A stretch of 28,008 nucleotides of DNA from Conidiobolus incongruus B7586 (GCA_000697335.1 JNEM01011308.1:1-28008); one strand, 5' to 3'; shown: positions 1-12,399, counted from the first letter of the stretch. Made by a program: numbers and translations. Notes: generated by a model from the sequence alone, not told the origin.

Positions 1-1139
1 TATAAATATAGAATAAATAATACTTCATATTTATAGTAAAAAAATTTATTTATAATAATAATAAATAAAAATAATATTAAATAACCTTTTTATTACAAAC
101 TAACAAGATATTATTATTAATTATATTCAAATTATTTTTAATTTTTTTAATTAAAAATTTAAATATTTTAATAATTATTTATTTAAGTATAATATAATTT
201 ATTTAAAGTATCTTATTTTAGATTATCTTTTTGATAATAATATCCTTTTTATTAAGATAATTATAACATACTATAAAAAATAAGATAAAAAATATATCAT
301 TATTGAAATAAAAAGATAGGTGAAGATATAAAGAGTAATTTGGTAAGAATGTGACATTACTATTCATTAAAAATCTAAAATAATACCAAATAAATTAAAA
401 TCTGAAATTTTATCAATATAACTTAAAAATAACTAATAAAATCTATGTGATTTAAAATTAACATTAGTATCTTCAAATTTTATTTGAATATTATTAAAAT
501 TTAAAATTAGAATATATATTAATAAATAGTTGAAAAAAAAATTAAGCAATAATTATAACAATTATTATATTATTCAATTAATGTTTAATAATTTATTCCG
601 AAGAATACTCTGTGTGAACAAGTAATTTCAAGGACAGGTCACTTGGTTTATTCTGTAATTTTTCCTCTTTAGTCTTTTTCTGTTTCATAGTAATATGCAG
701 TATATATAAAATAAATTATAAGATATTGTAAGACCAAGGTTAATCTTTAGTTAAATTATAATTTGGCAATTAATAATATACTCGGTTTGATTTATAACTC
801 TAGTTATAGAATCGGTTCCTTACATTTTGTAAAACATATTATTTTACTAAAAAAATTATAGTTTCTAGTATGTAATAGATACAAAATAATAAGAATATTT
901 AAGCTAAATTACTATAATTTTTATTATAAATACCAAAATAAAAAAATTAAAAAAATCTTAATATTTTTATTAGATACAAATATTAATATATGTTGTTTCA
1001 TTAAATATTGCATATTAAAATGAATTATCATAATAAAATATATATTAAAGTATTAAAATAATATATAATTCAAAGGTTAAAATGGATTAATCAGAGAATT
1101 TTATTAAACTAAAGTTGATAGTTATATATATATTTGAAA
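1..1139. other. A+T-rich gene desert, left edge
   Basis: No supported gene. The stretch is almost entirely A and T with stops in all frames. One patch at about 590-700 is richer in G+C. On the minus strand it holds a 31-codon ATG-to-stop frame (688 down to 593) that is rich in Lys and Glu near its start (MKQKKTKEEK). It is too short to call and matches nothing I recognise. Confidence 0.7.
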
Positions 1140-1390
1140 TCTTTAATCCCTTGCATATTAAAAAAATTTCTTTAATACCACATCCACTATACTCACCAGA
1201 TATTAATCCATGCGTTTATAGTTGTTTTCAAAAGTGAAAGAATTTGATTCAGGAAAAATATTTTAATTTAACTTTGCATTTAAGAATTAATATCGTAATT
1301 TTACAGCAAAATTATATAGAAAATTATTAAAAGATTGTCATTACGACTAGTATGAAATTAGATTATTGGAAACGTAATCAGATATTAAAT
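1140..1390 (+). mobile_element. Fragment of a mariner (DD34D) transposase
   Basis: On the plus strand, positions 1163-1252 read KKISLIPHPLYSPDINPC and then VYSCFQK, stop, KNLIQEKYF. This lines up with the mariner catalytic-core block PHPPYSPDLAPCDYHLF...LKN...GKRF. The third catalytic Asp (the D of PCDY) is Val here, and a stop (TGA, as expected from a mutated TGG) lies between QK and KN, so the copy is dead. Only the C-terminal third is recognisable. The first two catalytic Asp motifs were not found upstream and no terminal inverted repeats were seen. The PC(D)Y context points to mariner rather than Tc1, whose usual motif is SPDLNPIE. Confidence 0.7.
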
Positions 1391-1817
1391 GTAAAAATAA
1401 TATTATTTTTATTTTATCTTTTCCTATTATAATAAAATTCAAAATTAGGGAATATACATTTTGAACCATTGTAGATAATAACAAAAAATTGTTCTTTAGA
1501 TTTCAATTTAATATATAATAATTATGACTATAAGTTCATTTTAAGTCTTTAATAAAAAAATAATTGATAATGAATTGTGAAGTAAAACTAATAATTAATA
1601 TAAAATAGTAATATAAATAAAATATTATAAGTACACATTTTATTTGGAAAATAATTTTCAAATTTGGTTCTTTTTTATTAAAATTTAAGTTTGATTAAAA
1701 TGACATTTTAATATTAATATATACAATATTTATAATAAATGAACTAATCTTGAAAAATAATTTGAAATTTGATTTTATTAATACAAGAGATAATATGTTA
1801 AATAATTTAATTGTTAA
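1391..1817. other. A+T-rich spacer downstream of the first secreted-protein gene
   Basis: No gene seen. It carries the likely 3' untranslated region of the minus-strand gene that ends at 1818, with a polyadenylation-type hexamer at 1774-1779. Confidence 0.6.
1774..1779 (-). terminator. Candidate polyadenylation signal AATAAA
   Basis: AATAAA on the minus strand, about 39 bp past the stop codon of the secreted-protein gene at 1818-2492. In such A+T-rich DNA the hexamer is common by chance, so position is the only support. Confidence 0.35.
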
Positions 1818-2492
1818 TTATTTAACAGACACTCCACCAAAAACTGAACCAACTATTGGTCCAAAAATAGGTATTCCATTTACGACTGGAAGAATAGTAT
1901 TCATCAATCCTCCTATGACAGGACCAACAATCGGTATGCTGCTAATTGGACCAGCAGGTTTTTGAGGCATAGTTTGAGTAGGGAATTCCTCCCGTTGGCC
2001 AGGAAATGGTTTTGGTTGATTTGCAAAGAATTGCTGTTGATATGGCCATCCGTATTGCTGACTAGGGAAAAATTGTTGTGGTTCGGCGAAAAATTCAAGT
2101 TGATATGGAGAGTTTTGTTGTCGAAATAGCGACAATTGTTCATTTGGGGTAGCTCTCGCACCCATTTCGAAATATTGCTCGTAACCTGGAACCAACTGTG
2201 GCTGTTCTGAGAAATATTGCTGTCGATGTTGGAACGTCTGATGCGGTTTATGAATAATGGCTTGAATGGGGATAATCTGTGGTTTATTTAAGAACAACTC
2301 CCGCTCAGATGGAACCATTGGATCCTGATTCATATAATCTTGTCGATATTGAAGAATATTTAATGAGGATTGGAATAAATTCTGATATGGCCAATTTTGC
2401 GGTTGTCCTTGATTAAGATTAATAGAAGGAGCAGGAAAAGCGTTAGCTAAAGCTGTAAACCAACCAAGTACAATCACTTGATAGAATTTCAT
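1818..2492 (-). CDS. Secreted Gln-rich protein with twin Pro-x-x-Gly hydrophobic tail
   Basis: A single-exon frame of 224 aa. I do not recognise it as a named family. Residues 1-18 form a signal peptide (MKFYQVIVLGWFTALANA, probable cut before FPAP). Residues 30-170 are rich in Gln, Pro, Phe and Tyr and carry a degenerate unit of about 40 residues starting near 50, 90 and 130 (cores RQDYMNQDPMVP, RQQYFSEQPQLVP, QLEFFAEPQQFFP), with an extra half unit at about 151 (QQQFFANQPKPFP). Residues 186-221 are a hydrophobic Gly/Pro tail with two modules, IPIVGPVIGG and IPIFGPIVGS, whose prolines are 21 residues apart. The tail matches the loci at 11,020, 14,281 and 19,205. A 224-codon open frame in DNA this A+T-rich is very unlikely by chance, and the gene is visibly richer in G+C than its flanks. 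A TATAAA lies 66 bp upstream. It could be a secreted effector, a wall or surface peptide, or a membrane-active peptide; the sequence does not decide. Confidence 0.8.
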   Translation of the reverse strand: MKFYQVIVLGWFTALANAFPAPSINLNQGQPQNWPYQNLFQSSLNILQYRQDYMNQDPMVPSERELFLNKPQIIPIQAIIHKPHQTFQHRQQYFSEQPQLVPGYEQYFEMGARATPNEQLSLFRQQNSPYQLEFFAEPQQFFPSQQYGWPYQQQFFANQPKPFPGQREEFPTQTMPQKPAGPISSIPIVGPVIGGLMNTILPVVNGIPIFGPIVGSVFGGVSVK

Positions 2493-2557
2493 GGTCTATC
2501 CAATACTGAAATGATTCGAAACAATGAATTATTATTCTATTGAAAGGATTGATTGCA

Positions 2558-2563
2558 TTTATA
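2558..2563 (-). promoter_or_regulatory. Candidate TATA box of the Gln-rich secreted-protein gene
   Basis: TATAAA on the minus strand within GATATAAATG, 66 bp before the ATG at 2492. The two other open members of this family have TATAAA at similar distances, which strengthens the call despite the A+T-rich background. Confidence 0.45.
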
Positions 2564-4794
2564 TCACTTTCAAGACTCGATATTGAATATATTTTAGATT
2601 CTATGGAAATTTCTTGAGATTACGATGATTAATGGAATGATAATATTTGTGCAATGCTAAAAGCTACATAATCGCTAATAATTAATCTAAATTCTAGATT
2701 AAATTTTACTAATTTATCCAATACATATTAATATATAAAATATTAATAAAATAGAGTGAAATTATGTAAAATATTTTTAATAATTGATCTTAAAGACATA
2801 AAGCTGTTTTTTAAATTCTCGAAATTTTGTTGATAATATTTAATTTTAGGCACTAATAAACTGATATATTTTTGATCTAATTCTACTCTTAACTTTATTA
2901 TAAGTTTAATTTTATTTCAAATACAGGCGATAACCTTGCCAAGATTATTATAAATTGAAACTTATTCTCAAAATTAGAAAAATATGTTGAAGATCTGAAG
3001 ATTACATAAGAGTTTATACCACTTGACATTTATATTATGCTAATAAAACCAAAACCACAAAAATATATTACAATTATTACCTAAATTCAATGATATAATA
3101 TTTATTGATATATTATAAACTATTTTATTTTATTATTTTAGCATAAAATGGATTTTATAGTTTAGCAAACAATACTTACCAAATAAAATTTAGTAAAATA
3201 CCTATAAGGTTAAATATATCAATGAGATATAAATTTTTAAATAATAAACCTAGTAAAATTAATTCGTTCAACAATTTTGATCTAAATTGAAAATTTGTTA
3301 TAATATAAATAATTTTGAAAAGTTATTAAAAACTAAAATTTATGAAAAATCAAAATATTTTAAACCTTACCTGTATTATAAGAATATGGCATTTTGCAGA
3401 TTATCATTGATCATCTTTGTTATTGAAAAATAAAACTTATGAGCGATTAAATTTATTATATATCGATAACTTTATTGCAACATAATTTGGTATATCAAAT
3501 ATGAGAGCTGAAATTTATAAAATAATATTTCATATATTATCTAACTATTAGTATTGGCAAAATATTAATACATCATTATCATATTATAATAAAGGCCGAA
3601 ATAATTTAAATGATTATTTCAATATTTGAACCTATATTTCGAATTTCACATTGAGCAATAATATAATCCATTAGGAACGATTACAGGCATTTTTATACAA
3701 ATCAGGAATCTTCAACTGTAATTAAATTTTATTAAAAATATTATTAGTTTTATTATAAGGAATTATATTTGTATAATTCATTATACCATTATCAGTTCTA
3801 AAATTTTGTTATACAATAAGATCTATATATGATGTTATCTTTTCAAATATTAGTATAAATTATAATTTAATTATAATTCACTTTATAATATTCTTCATTG
3901 GAGTATTAAATTTATTAATATGAGCAAACTAATCAAAAGTGAATATATAATAATTCAAACCTTGACATAAACATTGATAATAATTGAAATCAAAGTGAGC
4001 TTAATATTGAAAACTTTTCACCTAAAGCGCCGGCTTATCTTTCTATGGAATGTACAATATACCTAGATTAATTATATTTCCTAGAAAATATAATCATTTC
4101 AAACTTAACAAAAATTATTAAAATTTACTAAATCAATTCCAAATAAATAAATTCAATAATTTTTTATAGTTATTTGATACTGTGAAATTTATATAATCAT
4201 TGGAGATTAAAAAACACTATACAATAAATTAATTTATCTAAGAATAAAATTTCAATATATTAGTATTGATTTTAAGGGCTATTAGTTAACCTGTTATTTA
4301 TATATAATACAATGAAATATTTTTTTTCTCACAATTCTTTTCTATTTAAAAACTCTAATATGGAGAAAATTTAATTAATGATATAAAACGATTTTACACT
4401 ATAATACAACATGATATAAGTATTAATAATTACATTGCAATATATAAATATTATTATTTGAAAGTTATTCCAAATTTTAATTTTTATAGTTTTAATAAGC
4501 TTAAATACTATTAATTTTTTTCAAAAATCTCAATAATTAAATAAAATTATGCTTAAAATTTTCAGACATCAAAAATGATAATCATATAATTTTATTAATC
4601 TATAGATTTATTTGTGTTGCTCCACCTTTCGCAAATCTTACTTAATGAATAATACTTATTCTTTAAATACAACCTTTTATGAAGTCCAATATGCTTGTTG
4701 TTAAATTATCATAAACTTCTATTTAGATTAGTTTTTTATAAATAATTATCCTTATATTTAAAATTTTTCAATATTTAAATTATCAAGGACATTG

Positions 4795-4840
<46 letters not shown>
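4795..4840 (+). repeat. (ATT)15 microsatellite
   Basis: Uninterrupted ATT trinucleotide run of 46 bp (15 units plus one base). A second, shorter ATT tract lies at 17,316. Confidence 0.97.
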
Positions 4841-5549
4841 GAATTGAATATAGCTAAATGCTATATATAAACGTTATTAGAGAATCCAAAATTAACGATA
4901 TCATCTAAGCTATTATTGCAACTATTTTTTTTACTCAATTCCAATTTTCTTAGAAAATATTTGAAAATCTGCTAAATTGAAGTTAACAAAATTCAAAAGA
5001 TAGAATATCAATTTTATTCATAAAATAGAATAAAAATTATTTTTATGATCAAAATTTCTAATATATTGAAATATAAACTAGATAAATTAAATATAATCAT
5101 AACACGTACATTGGAACTACAAATTTAAAAAATGTCTTTAAAATGTCAAATCTATTAAAAATTTTGGCCTTTAAATCACCAATACCCTAATTTCAATAAT
5201 ATAATATGATTATGTTATATTTTAAATTTTCATTATTATCAATATATTTGTATATACTTAGTCAGTACTAACCTTATAATTGGGGTAAATCTTGAATTTT
5301 TAAAGAAATTGAATTATATTATTAATAAAAATATTGTTGAAATTTAGTTTGAATTTTCAAGTTAATATATACTATATTAAATTTCTATTCAAATTTTTAC
5401 TGTTTTAGCAATAATAAATGAGTTTCAATATTGAAATACGATATAAATTTTTTTTAATTTTAGATATATGAATTATTTTTGAAAATTATTATTGATCAGA
5501 AATATAAAAATTTATTTTCCAAAATAACAAAACAATATTTAAAACCAAT

Positions 5550-5780
5550 TGCCCAACGAAAGATAGCGCAAGCTTTTTTAATGGCATTCCTCCTTATACT
5601 GGATCTATATTACCTGTACATTTCCCAAAAATCTGCATAAAAATCAAGGTCGAGCTCTGAGAGCTAACTTAAATTGTTTTTCTTTAAACTATTCTTTAAT
5701 AACCCAATTAATATTAAAATTTACTATATACATAGTTTCTCCTACTGGAAGTGTAGCAGGGAATACATCAAATAAAAATG
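5550..5780. other. G+C-richer island, possible gene remnant
   Basis: Two patches stand out from the A/T background. The first, on the plus strand at about 5,533-5,667, is open for about 45 codons without a start and includes NGIPPYTGSILPVHFP. The second, at about 5,737-5,760, reads SPTGSVAGN on the plus strand and VFPATLPVGE on the minus strand. The Gly/Pro/hydrophobic flavour recalls the tail of the secreted family in this window, but the match is too weak to assign. It may be a decayed copy or chance. Confidence 0.3.
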
Positions 5781-6239
5781 ACAAAACAACTGTAAAAATA
5801 CTGAATATCTTTTAATATTAATAAATATTGAGAAAATCATTCATTATTGATAAGTGAAAAAATATACTCAACATAAATAAATTAATAATATTATATCTAA
5901 TTATTTGAAAGCTTGGAATAAATAATATTACAATTATATAAAAGCTCACATAATTCATTATACACTCTTTTCTAGAATGAGCCAAATTCGAAAATTCGAT
6001 GGATTGCTAATTATTATTGATATTAAGTATTACCTATATAATTCCAAAATTAATATGTATATTTTCAAATTTCCCAAAATCTACAAAAAGAAACTAGATG
6101 AATACTTAAAAAAATCTCTATAAAATAATATTTGACTTTATTAATCAATTTTTAAACATATAATAATAATATCAAATATATGTTAATTATTTTTCATTTT
6201 TAATATTATATTTTTTTAAATTTTTGGGATTCAAAAGTA

Positions 6240-6420
6240 TCAATTTAATGATAATAGTGATATACCATTTGATCTGCCTTTTCTTCGCAATTGCATTAAT
6301 GATTTAATATGTATATACTGTCTTGAAGGTGGTATACATTACTAAAAGTGCCAACAGAATATCAACAAATGTGTGTAGACCTGAAAGGAAAGAAATCTAT
6401 ATGTATGTATTACTTAATAG
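6240..6420. other. G+C-richer island of unknown origin
   Basis: On the plus strand the region reads without stops for about 29 codons from about 6,264 (IPFDLPFLRNCINDLICIYC), then continues with scattered stops through KCQQNINKC. Cys-rich and coding-like, but no family recognised and no start codon. A decayed transposon or gene is the likeliest explanation. Confidence 0.3.
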
Positions 6421-8764
6421 TCTTTGAAATACAAAAATTTCAATTGATCTCACTGATCCAAGTAAATAACTTAGTAATTAGATATCAAATTTTTTGAAAT
6501 TAAAAATTCTCTTCTAAATTAAAAAAATAAATAAATGTATTCCTGAAACATTAAAAAGTCTAAATGCGGTTTTTATTTGATCTTAAATTTTAATTAATTT
6601 GAATGCATTAATGAAAAGAAATTATATTAAAATTTTTAATTAAATAAGGATAAATATAAAGGATGATCAGAATATAAGTTTTATTTATGGTATTTTCATC
6701 ATCATATAAATTGATTTTATAAATAAATGAATCTTAACAAACTGCTAAACAAATAAATGACGTTATAAATTAGGTTCAAGTTGACCTATTTTATATCACT
6801 GTTCATTTTTTTAATACTGTAAATTATCTAATTATCAAAATTAGTGTAAACGTGAACAATAATGTATATTATGTTGCATAGCATACTTTTAATAAATAAT
6901 TAAAATTTATTATTAGAAACTGGTTGATCAACTGTATAACTTGATTTGGTTGAATGATGGCAAATCATATAATTTATCCAAAATTACTGAAAACATAGGA
7001 AAATTATATATTACAATGTTTTTTGCTTCAGTTATCATGTATAATATTGATTCTAGATTTAACAATTTTGATATAATATGATTATAATTTTCTAAATATA
7101 GAAATTTCGCCCAATATTACTGTTTCAAGTTCAATAGTAGGTTATTTTTTATTTTTCTTCATTTTTTTCAGTTTCATTTATTTAAAAATTATTTTTAATT
7201 CTTAGAATTTGTTTATTCTTGAGCTATTACATATATTCCTCATTATAATTATTTTAATACTATATATCTATTTATATTGTAATCAGTACTATGTACTCTG
7301 TATATATTTAAGATTTATAAATATATAATTATATATAGATATTTAAATTTTCAACAAAATTTCACCCAAAATTCAACCAATTCAATAAATATAATTTATA
7401 TTAATATATTCAAATATTGAATAAATTAAATTATATGAAATATTAAAATGAAATATTCCATACTTATAAAATAAAAAATTCAAATCATTTTTACTACTTT
7501 ATTATAAAAGATAAAATTTCTAAATTATAATTTTATAATAAATTTCTTATTTTAATTAAAAAATTTCATTATTTTTTAAATAATATGAAATTTTATTCTA
7601 TAGGTTTATAATATATAAATTTCTATATTTCAAACATTCATAATGTAATTTATATTAAAAACATTAAGATGGAATTTAAAAAGTTAATAACAAAATTGAT
7701 ATAATTTATATTAATATATTAGTCTTGATTAGGGTATATTGATCTTATGATAATTTTTAATATAGATCATTTAATAATAATATCTAAAACTAGATCACTT
7801 CAATAACAATTTAAATTTATTTATTTCATCAATTTGATATTTAAACTTTATAAAAAATTATAGTTTGAGTTATTAAATTTGAACAAAATAGTCATTAGGA
7901 ATGAAATATACAATATTATTAAGATTATTATATATCATTTAATGATGTTGAAATTTTAATACCATAATAATTATTTTAAATTATAGAATTTCATTTTTAC
8001 TAAGTGATAATTTGAATTTTAATTTCATATATCAAATTAAGTATTTTTATTTTAAATTAAAAATTTAAGAGTATTAATTTATCTAGAAAAGTTTAAGTAT
8101 AGAAATAAGATATTTAATAAATGATATCTTTAATAAAATACCCAAGCTTCTCAAATTCATTAAATATTGCTTGATGATTGAATTTATTATCAATATATAG
8201 ATCTCATTCTAAGTAAACTTTACCTATTAATTAAAATAATTTAAATTCAATATAATCAATTAACTTGAAAAAAGAGAACAAAATATTCAATTCTAATCAT
8301 TATTTAAAAATATCTATTATTTTTAGTATATATAATAAAATCTAATTTCCTATAGCTAAATTTTATTGATTACATATAAAAAAATTGACTTTATATGATA
8401 CTTTAGTTCCGTTCAGAAGAAAGTAATACCTTATATAGAATCAATGATATGAAGCATTTTTTAGCCTTAAAAATTATTTACAATATAATAAGACCTCATA
8501 TTTATATTTTGAACTATTGAATATACTATTTTGAAAATATTTTAACTATGAATTCAATTTTATAATTGTAAATTTGATTAATTTTATTTTTATAATTAAA
8601 TAAAATTAAAATATTGAAAAACGAATTTTAATTGATTATTTAAATAGAATTACGTAATTATATAATATTATTTATTTTAAAATATTATTAGAGTTTTAAT
8701 CTTTATTAATATATTTAATAATTCCCACATAATTATTAATTCATTCAATAATAAAGATATTCCA

Positions 8765-8935
8765 CGGATATTTTTTTTAAATATTGGAAGATTTCTCAGG
8801 CGAGATTGTTGAGCAGATTGATATTGTCCTTGCAAATCCTTACTGAGGCTATCCTCCTCCTAGCAAACCATCTAATAAGGAAGAAAGAGCAGATGATAAA
8901 GTACTTAAAAATAACCAGGTTAAAAAAATAAAAAA
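8765..8935. other. G+C-richer island, possible remnant of a secreted-protein gene
   Basis: The clearest non-A/T patch in this part of the desert. On the plus strand one frame reads LEDFSGEIVEQIDIVLANPY, a stop, then GYPPPSKPSNKEERADDKVL. On the minus strand one frame reads FLSTLSSALSSLLDGLLGGG and a neighbouring frame reads SLSKDLQGQYQSAQQSRLRN. The minus-strand reading has the leader-like, Leu/Gly- and Gln-rich texture of the secreted family here. It lacks a start codon and a continuous frame, so I list it only as a candidate remnant. Confidence 0.3.
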
Positions 8936-11019
8936 ATAAAATCATGATAATTCGTTTTATTTACATTAACACAATTTAGGGTATTTTTTGTAATGTACAT
9001 AGGTTTGCTAGGTAATCAATATAATATTGAGATGATTTTGATATACTACTTAAATTCTGTATAATTAACATTCTTTATAAAATTATGCATATGAGAATTG
9101 TATTTAAAGCACATTGTATGACTGTCATATAATTCATGGATTTAATATGTAGATAATATGAGATTTCATTTTTTGCAGATAAATTGAAAATCGTTTAATT
9201 TTATGCATATGATACGATTTGAATTCTTATTTAATACTATATCTATTATTCATACATTGATTACGATAGAATAATTTTATTTATCTAATATAGATAGTTT
9301 CTATTTTTATAAACATTATTGTAATCAATAATAGTTAAATAGATAATCTTATTTTATCAATTAAGGCTTAAAATTTCAAAAAATAATATTGAATTGAAAA
9401 TCAAATATTAAATATAACATACATGGATAAAATTAAAATTAACTTTCTTTGATTAAATAATATGATTGTTAAAAAATATTAACTAAATTAAATTGATCTA
9501 TTTTTAGCATTTAGTACTATAAAACTGATCACTATTTTTAAAATAATTTATGAAATTTATATATATTGAAATTGTGAATGTTGAATGTTAAGCTAAAATA
9601 AAATAACGTTAATACAACCCTCACTTGATGTATTAAATTAGAATTTCTCTATTGATTATGCAGAATTTATTATGATAAAATGAAATATCTGTAATATATT
9701 AGAAAAAGACGATTCATATGTACATCTAAATTTAATAAATTCATATATTATTTATTTTTATCAAATAGTAGCCTTGTTCAATTATACAGAACTGTTTTTT
9801 GCGTTTTATCTCACATAATATATTTTTCAATAATTTTAATTAAAACTAATTATTCAAAGTTTAAATACTTAATTCAAAAAAATATGATATGGATTTTATT
9901 AATATAGTATAAAATCCTTTTATATATTATTAATATTTTAATAATATTAAATTTCAAGTAAAAAAATTTGAATTTAATGTTAAATTTTAAACATTAATTT
10001 TGGTGATTTTTCCAATTAAAAATAATCAAGAAAATAATTTGAAGTTCCAATAGAATTAAAGTAACCTCGGGTTTATATTAATTTATTAAGTAATATTGAT
10101 GATAGACATAAATAATAAAACCACTGATATATGATTTTAAAAATTTTGTGATTTAGTTAAATCAAAAATACATAAAAATAGTCAAAAGTAATTAAATAAT
10201 TTTTATGTTTTAAACATATTTAAGATATCATATTAAAATATTTTATCTATTAATTTTATAATTGGATATAGTTCTTTTATCTGGTATTTTCAAATCTATT
10301 AAAATATACTTATTAAAAAAAGAAAAAGAAACCAATTTCATATTTGGAGAGAGAAATCGATATTAGATTGTAATAAGTAATAAAATTTAATATTTTATTT
10401 ATCCTCAGAAATTCTCAAACAATCATATTAGTGAGGACTAATATATCTATAATATATTATTAATTAAAGTAAATCATAATTCCATTGTCATCAACAAATT
10501 ATGAAAAATATGAATTTAATCGATGTAAATTCTTTTAAATCTATTAATAAAGTGATGAATATACTTGATAAATATTCAATATATATTTATGTTATCATCT
10601 ATGAAAAATCCGAAGATTAATAAATTATAAAATTCACCAATTTTTGAGGTTCATTTAAACAATTATATCTAATTAATTCAAATTTAACTAAAAAAGATTA
10701 ATATTTTGAAATAAAAAAATTTATAACATGTATCTGACAAGATACCAATAAGATTTTAATGTTATCTTAAAATTATTGAATTTCATTTTAATGATTTCGC
10801 TTCTTATTTTCACATTCATCGAAAAATAATATATTCGAATAGATTATATAAACATTTTATAGCAGATATTCTATTACCATTTTGGATTGAATAGTATTAG
10901 GTTTTAGATTATAATAAAATGTAATTTAAGAGCATTAATAATTATTTCAATAATTTAAAATATAATTTTTATTAACTTTCACAATCAAGTAAAATGGGGT
11001 TGTAAAATATGATAGATAT

Positions 11020-11318
11020 TTAACGCGATATCCTTAATTTACAAGTAACAAGAGGACCAGCAATTGGAATTTTTCCAAATTTTCCTGTTACATTTCCTAA
11101 TATCCCTCCTACTAGAGGCCCAGCAATAGGTGTAAATTGTTTACCAACTCGGGCGAGCTAGATGGTGAGAAATTATAGCCATTTGGTTTTGAAGATGGAG
11201 ATTGCCTGTTTAATGGACTATCAGAGCCTTGATTTTGGGAAAGTTGACCTAATAATGGAGCAGATCTAATTCCATTTAATGCTAATAGCAAGTAAATGTG
11301 CACTTTCGAACACTTCAT
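11020..11318 (-). pseudogene. Broken member of the twin-module secreted family
   Basis: The frame starting at 11,318 opens with a signal peptide (MKCSKVHIYLLLALNGIRSA, probable cut before PLLG), then a Ser/Pro/Asn-rich stretch (QSPSSKPNGYNFSPSSS), and ends after 68 codons. Just beyond, in another frame, lies a tail of the family type with modules TPIAGPLVGG and IPIAGPLV, prolines 21 residues apart as in the gene at 1,818. The copy therefore looks broken, with about one break. No 30-60 nt GT-AG intron that would explain it was evident. It also lacks a TATAAA at 60-80 bp upstream, unlike the three open members. A sequencing error remains possible. Confidence 0.65.
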
Positions 11319-12399
11319 GATGGTACAGTATAATAGGTTAAAATTAGATTAACTACAAATAATTTTAATTAATCATGTATTGAGTGATGTTTGTAAAATT
11401 TTACATTCATACTTAATTCTACTATTTTAACTATATTCTATTATAAACTTGACAAGGAACAAGGTTATGAGACTCTAGATATTATTGTTAACGTTGATAG
11501 ACGAATACAAGTCAGTAAAAATTGTAGTAGTATAAATTATTAACACTATTTAAAAGTTGAGCATATATTATCAAGATCTTATTCGCTCAATGATCCAAAT
11601 TAGAATATTTTGCATGGCGAAGCTTGCCCATACATTTAATATATCATTTTTTATGGTTGAATTCACAGATTTCAGATTATTTATTGCTCTTTTAGTCCTA
11701 GGTATATGACTATGTCTGTATGGGCTTTAAACATAATTCAATTTGGCACTTAAACCAAAAGTTAATAAACTTGAATATATTTTTTAAAAATGAATAACAA
11801 GGTTACTGATAAATTAAAATACTTTACCACTCAATTCATGAATTGTATTTTGTCTTAATAATATTTTAACATCAGAGAAAATAACCAAAGTAAATCATTA
11901 TTAAAATTATATTTTTCAATTAATTTTTACTGAATATATAAATGAATTGCAAATTATATGTTTTTACCGATGATCATTTTGGCAATTAATTAATGAAATT
12001 AAATGTTAAAAATATACTTTTTAACACATGTTAATATAATACATCAAATATTATTGATATTGAGTAGTATGTTTTGTAACGTGTTTAATTATAATTCAAC
12101 TAAAACTACTTGAATATTTTTAAATAGTAGATTATTATTGTCAATTTAAGATGAAATATAAATTCAATTCAATTAATACTTATCAATATAGTTTTATTAA
12201 TATTAACTTGAATTTGAAGTAATGGGAAATTTTTTAATTTCTGATTTTTCAAACATATTATTAGTTTGAAATAAATAAATATATACAAAGTTAATAGGAA
12301 ATTATATATTTTTAAAATATATATATATATATATATAATAATTTTTTTGATTAAAAATTTACTTTTTAAAATTGGTTGTTTAATTTAATTATGTTTAAA
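11319..12399. other. A+T-rich spacer
   Basis: No gene found. A slightly G+C-richer patch at about 11,575-11,770 has short coding-like readings on the plus strand (for example KLEYFAWRSLPIHLIYHFLW) interrupted by stops. I recognise no family in it. A run of AT dinucleotides lies at 12,317-12,337. Confidence 0.6.
12317..12337 (+). repeat. (AT)10 dinucleotide run
   Basis: Uninterrupted AT alternation of 21 bp, just upstream of the mariner relic. Such a run can arise by slippage; I see no other role. Confidence 0.85.

Larger units (their letters stand above)
2564..11019. other. 8.5 kb A+T-rich desert with no supported gene
   Basis: No convincing coding region. The stretch is nearly all A/T, with dense stops in six frames and one long ATT microsatellite at 4,795. 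Patches of higher G+C at about 4,020-4,060, 5,550-5,780, 6,240-6,420 and 8,765-8,935 may be remnants of genes or transposons; the three clearer ones are listed separately. Confidence 0.7.

Noticed and set aside
1750-1965. 71-codon plus-strand frame
   Set aside because: Shadow of the module-encoding 3' part of the secreted-protein gene on the other strand.
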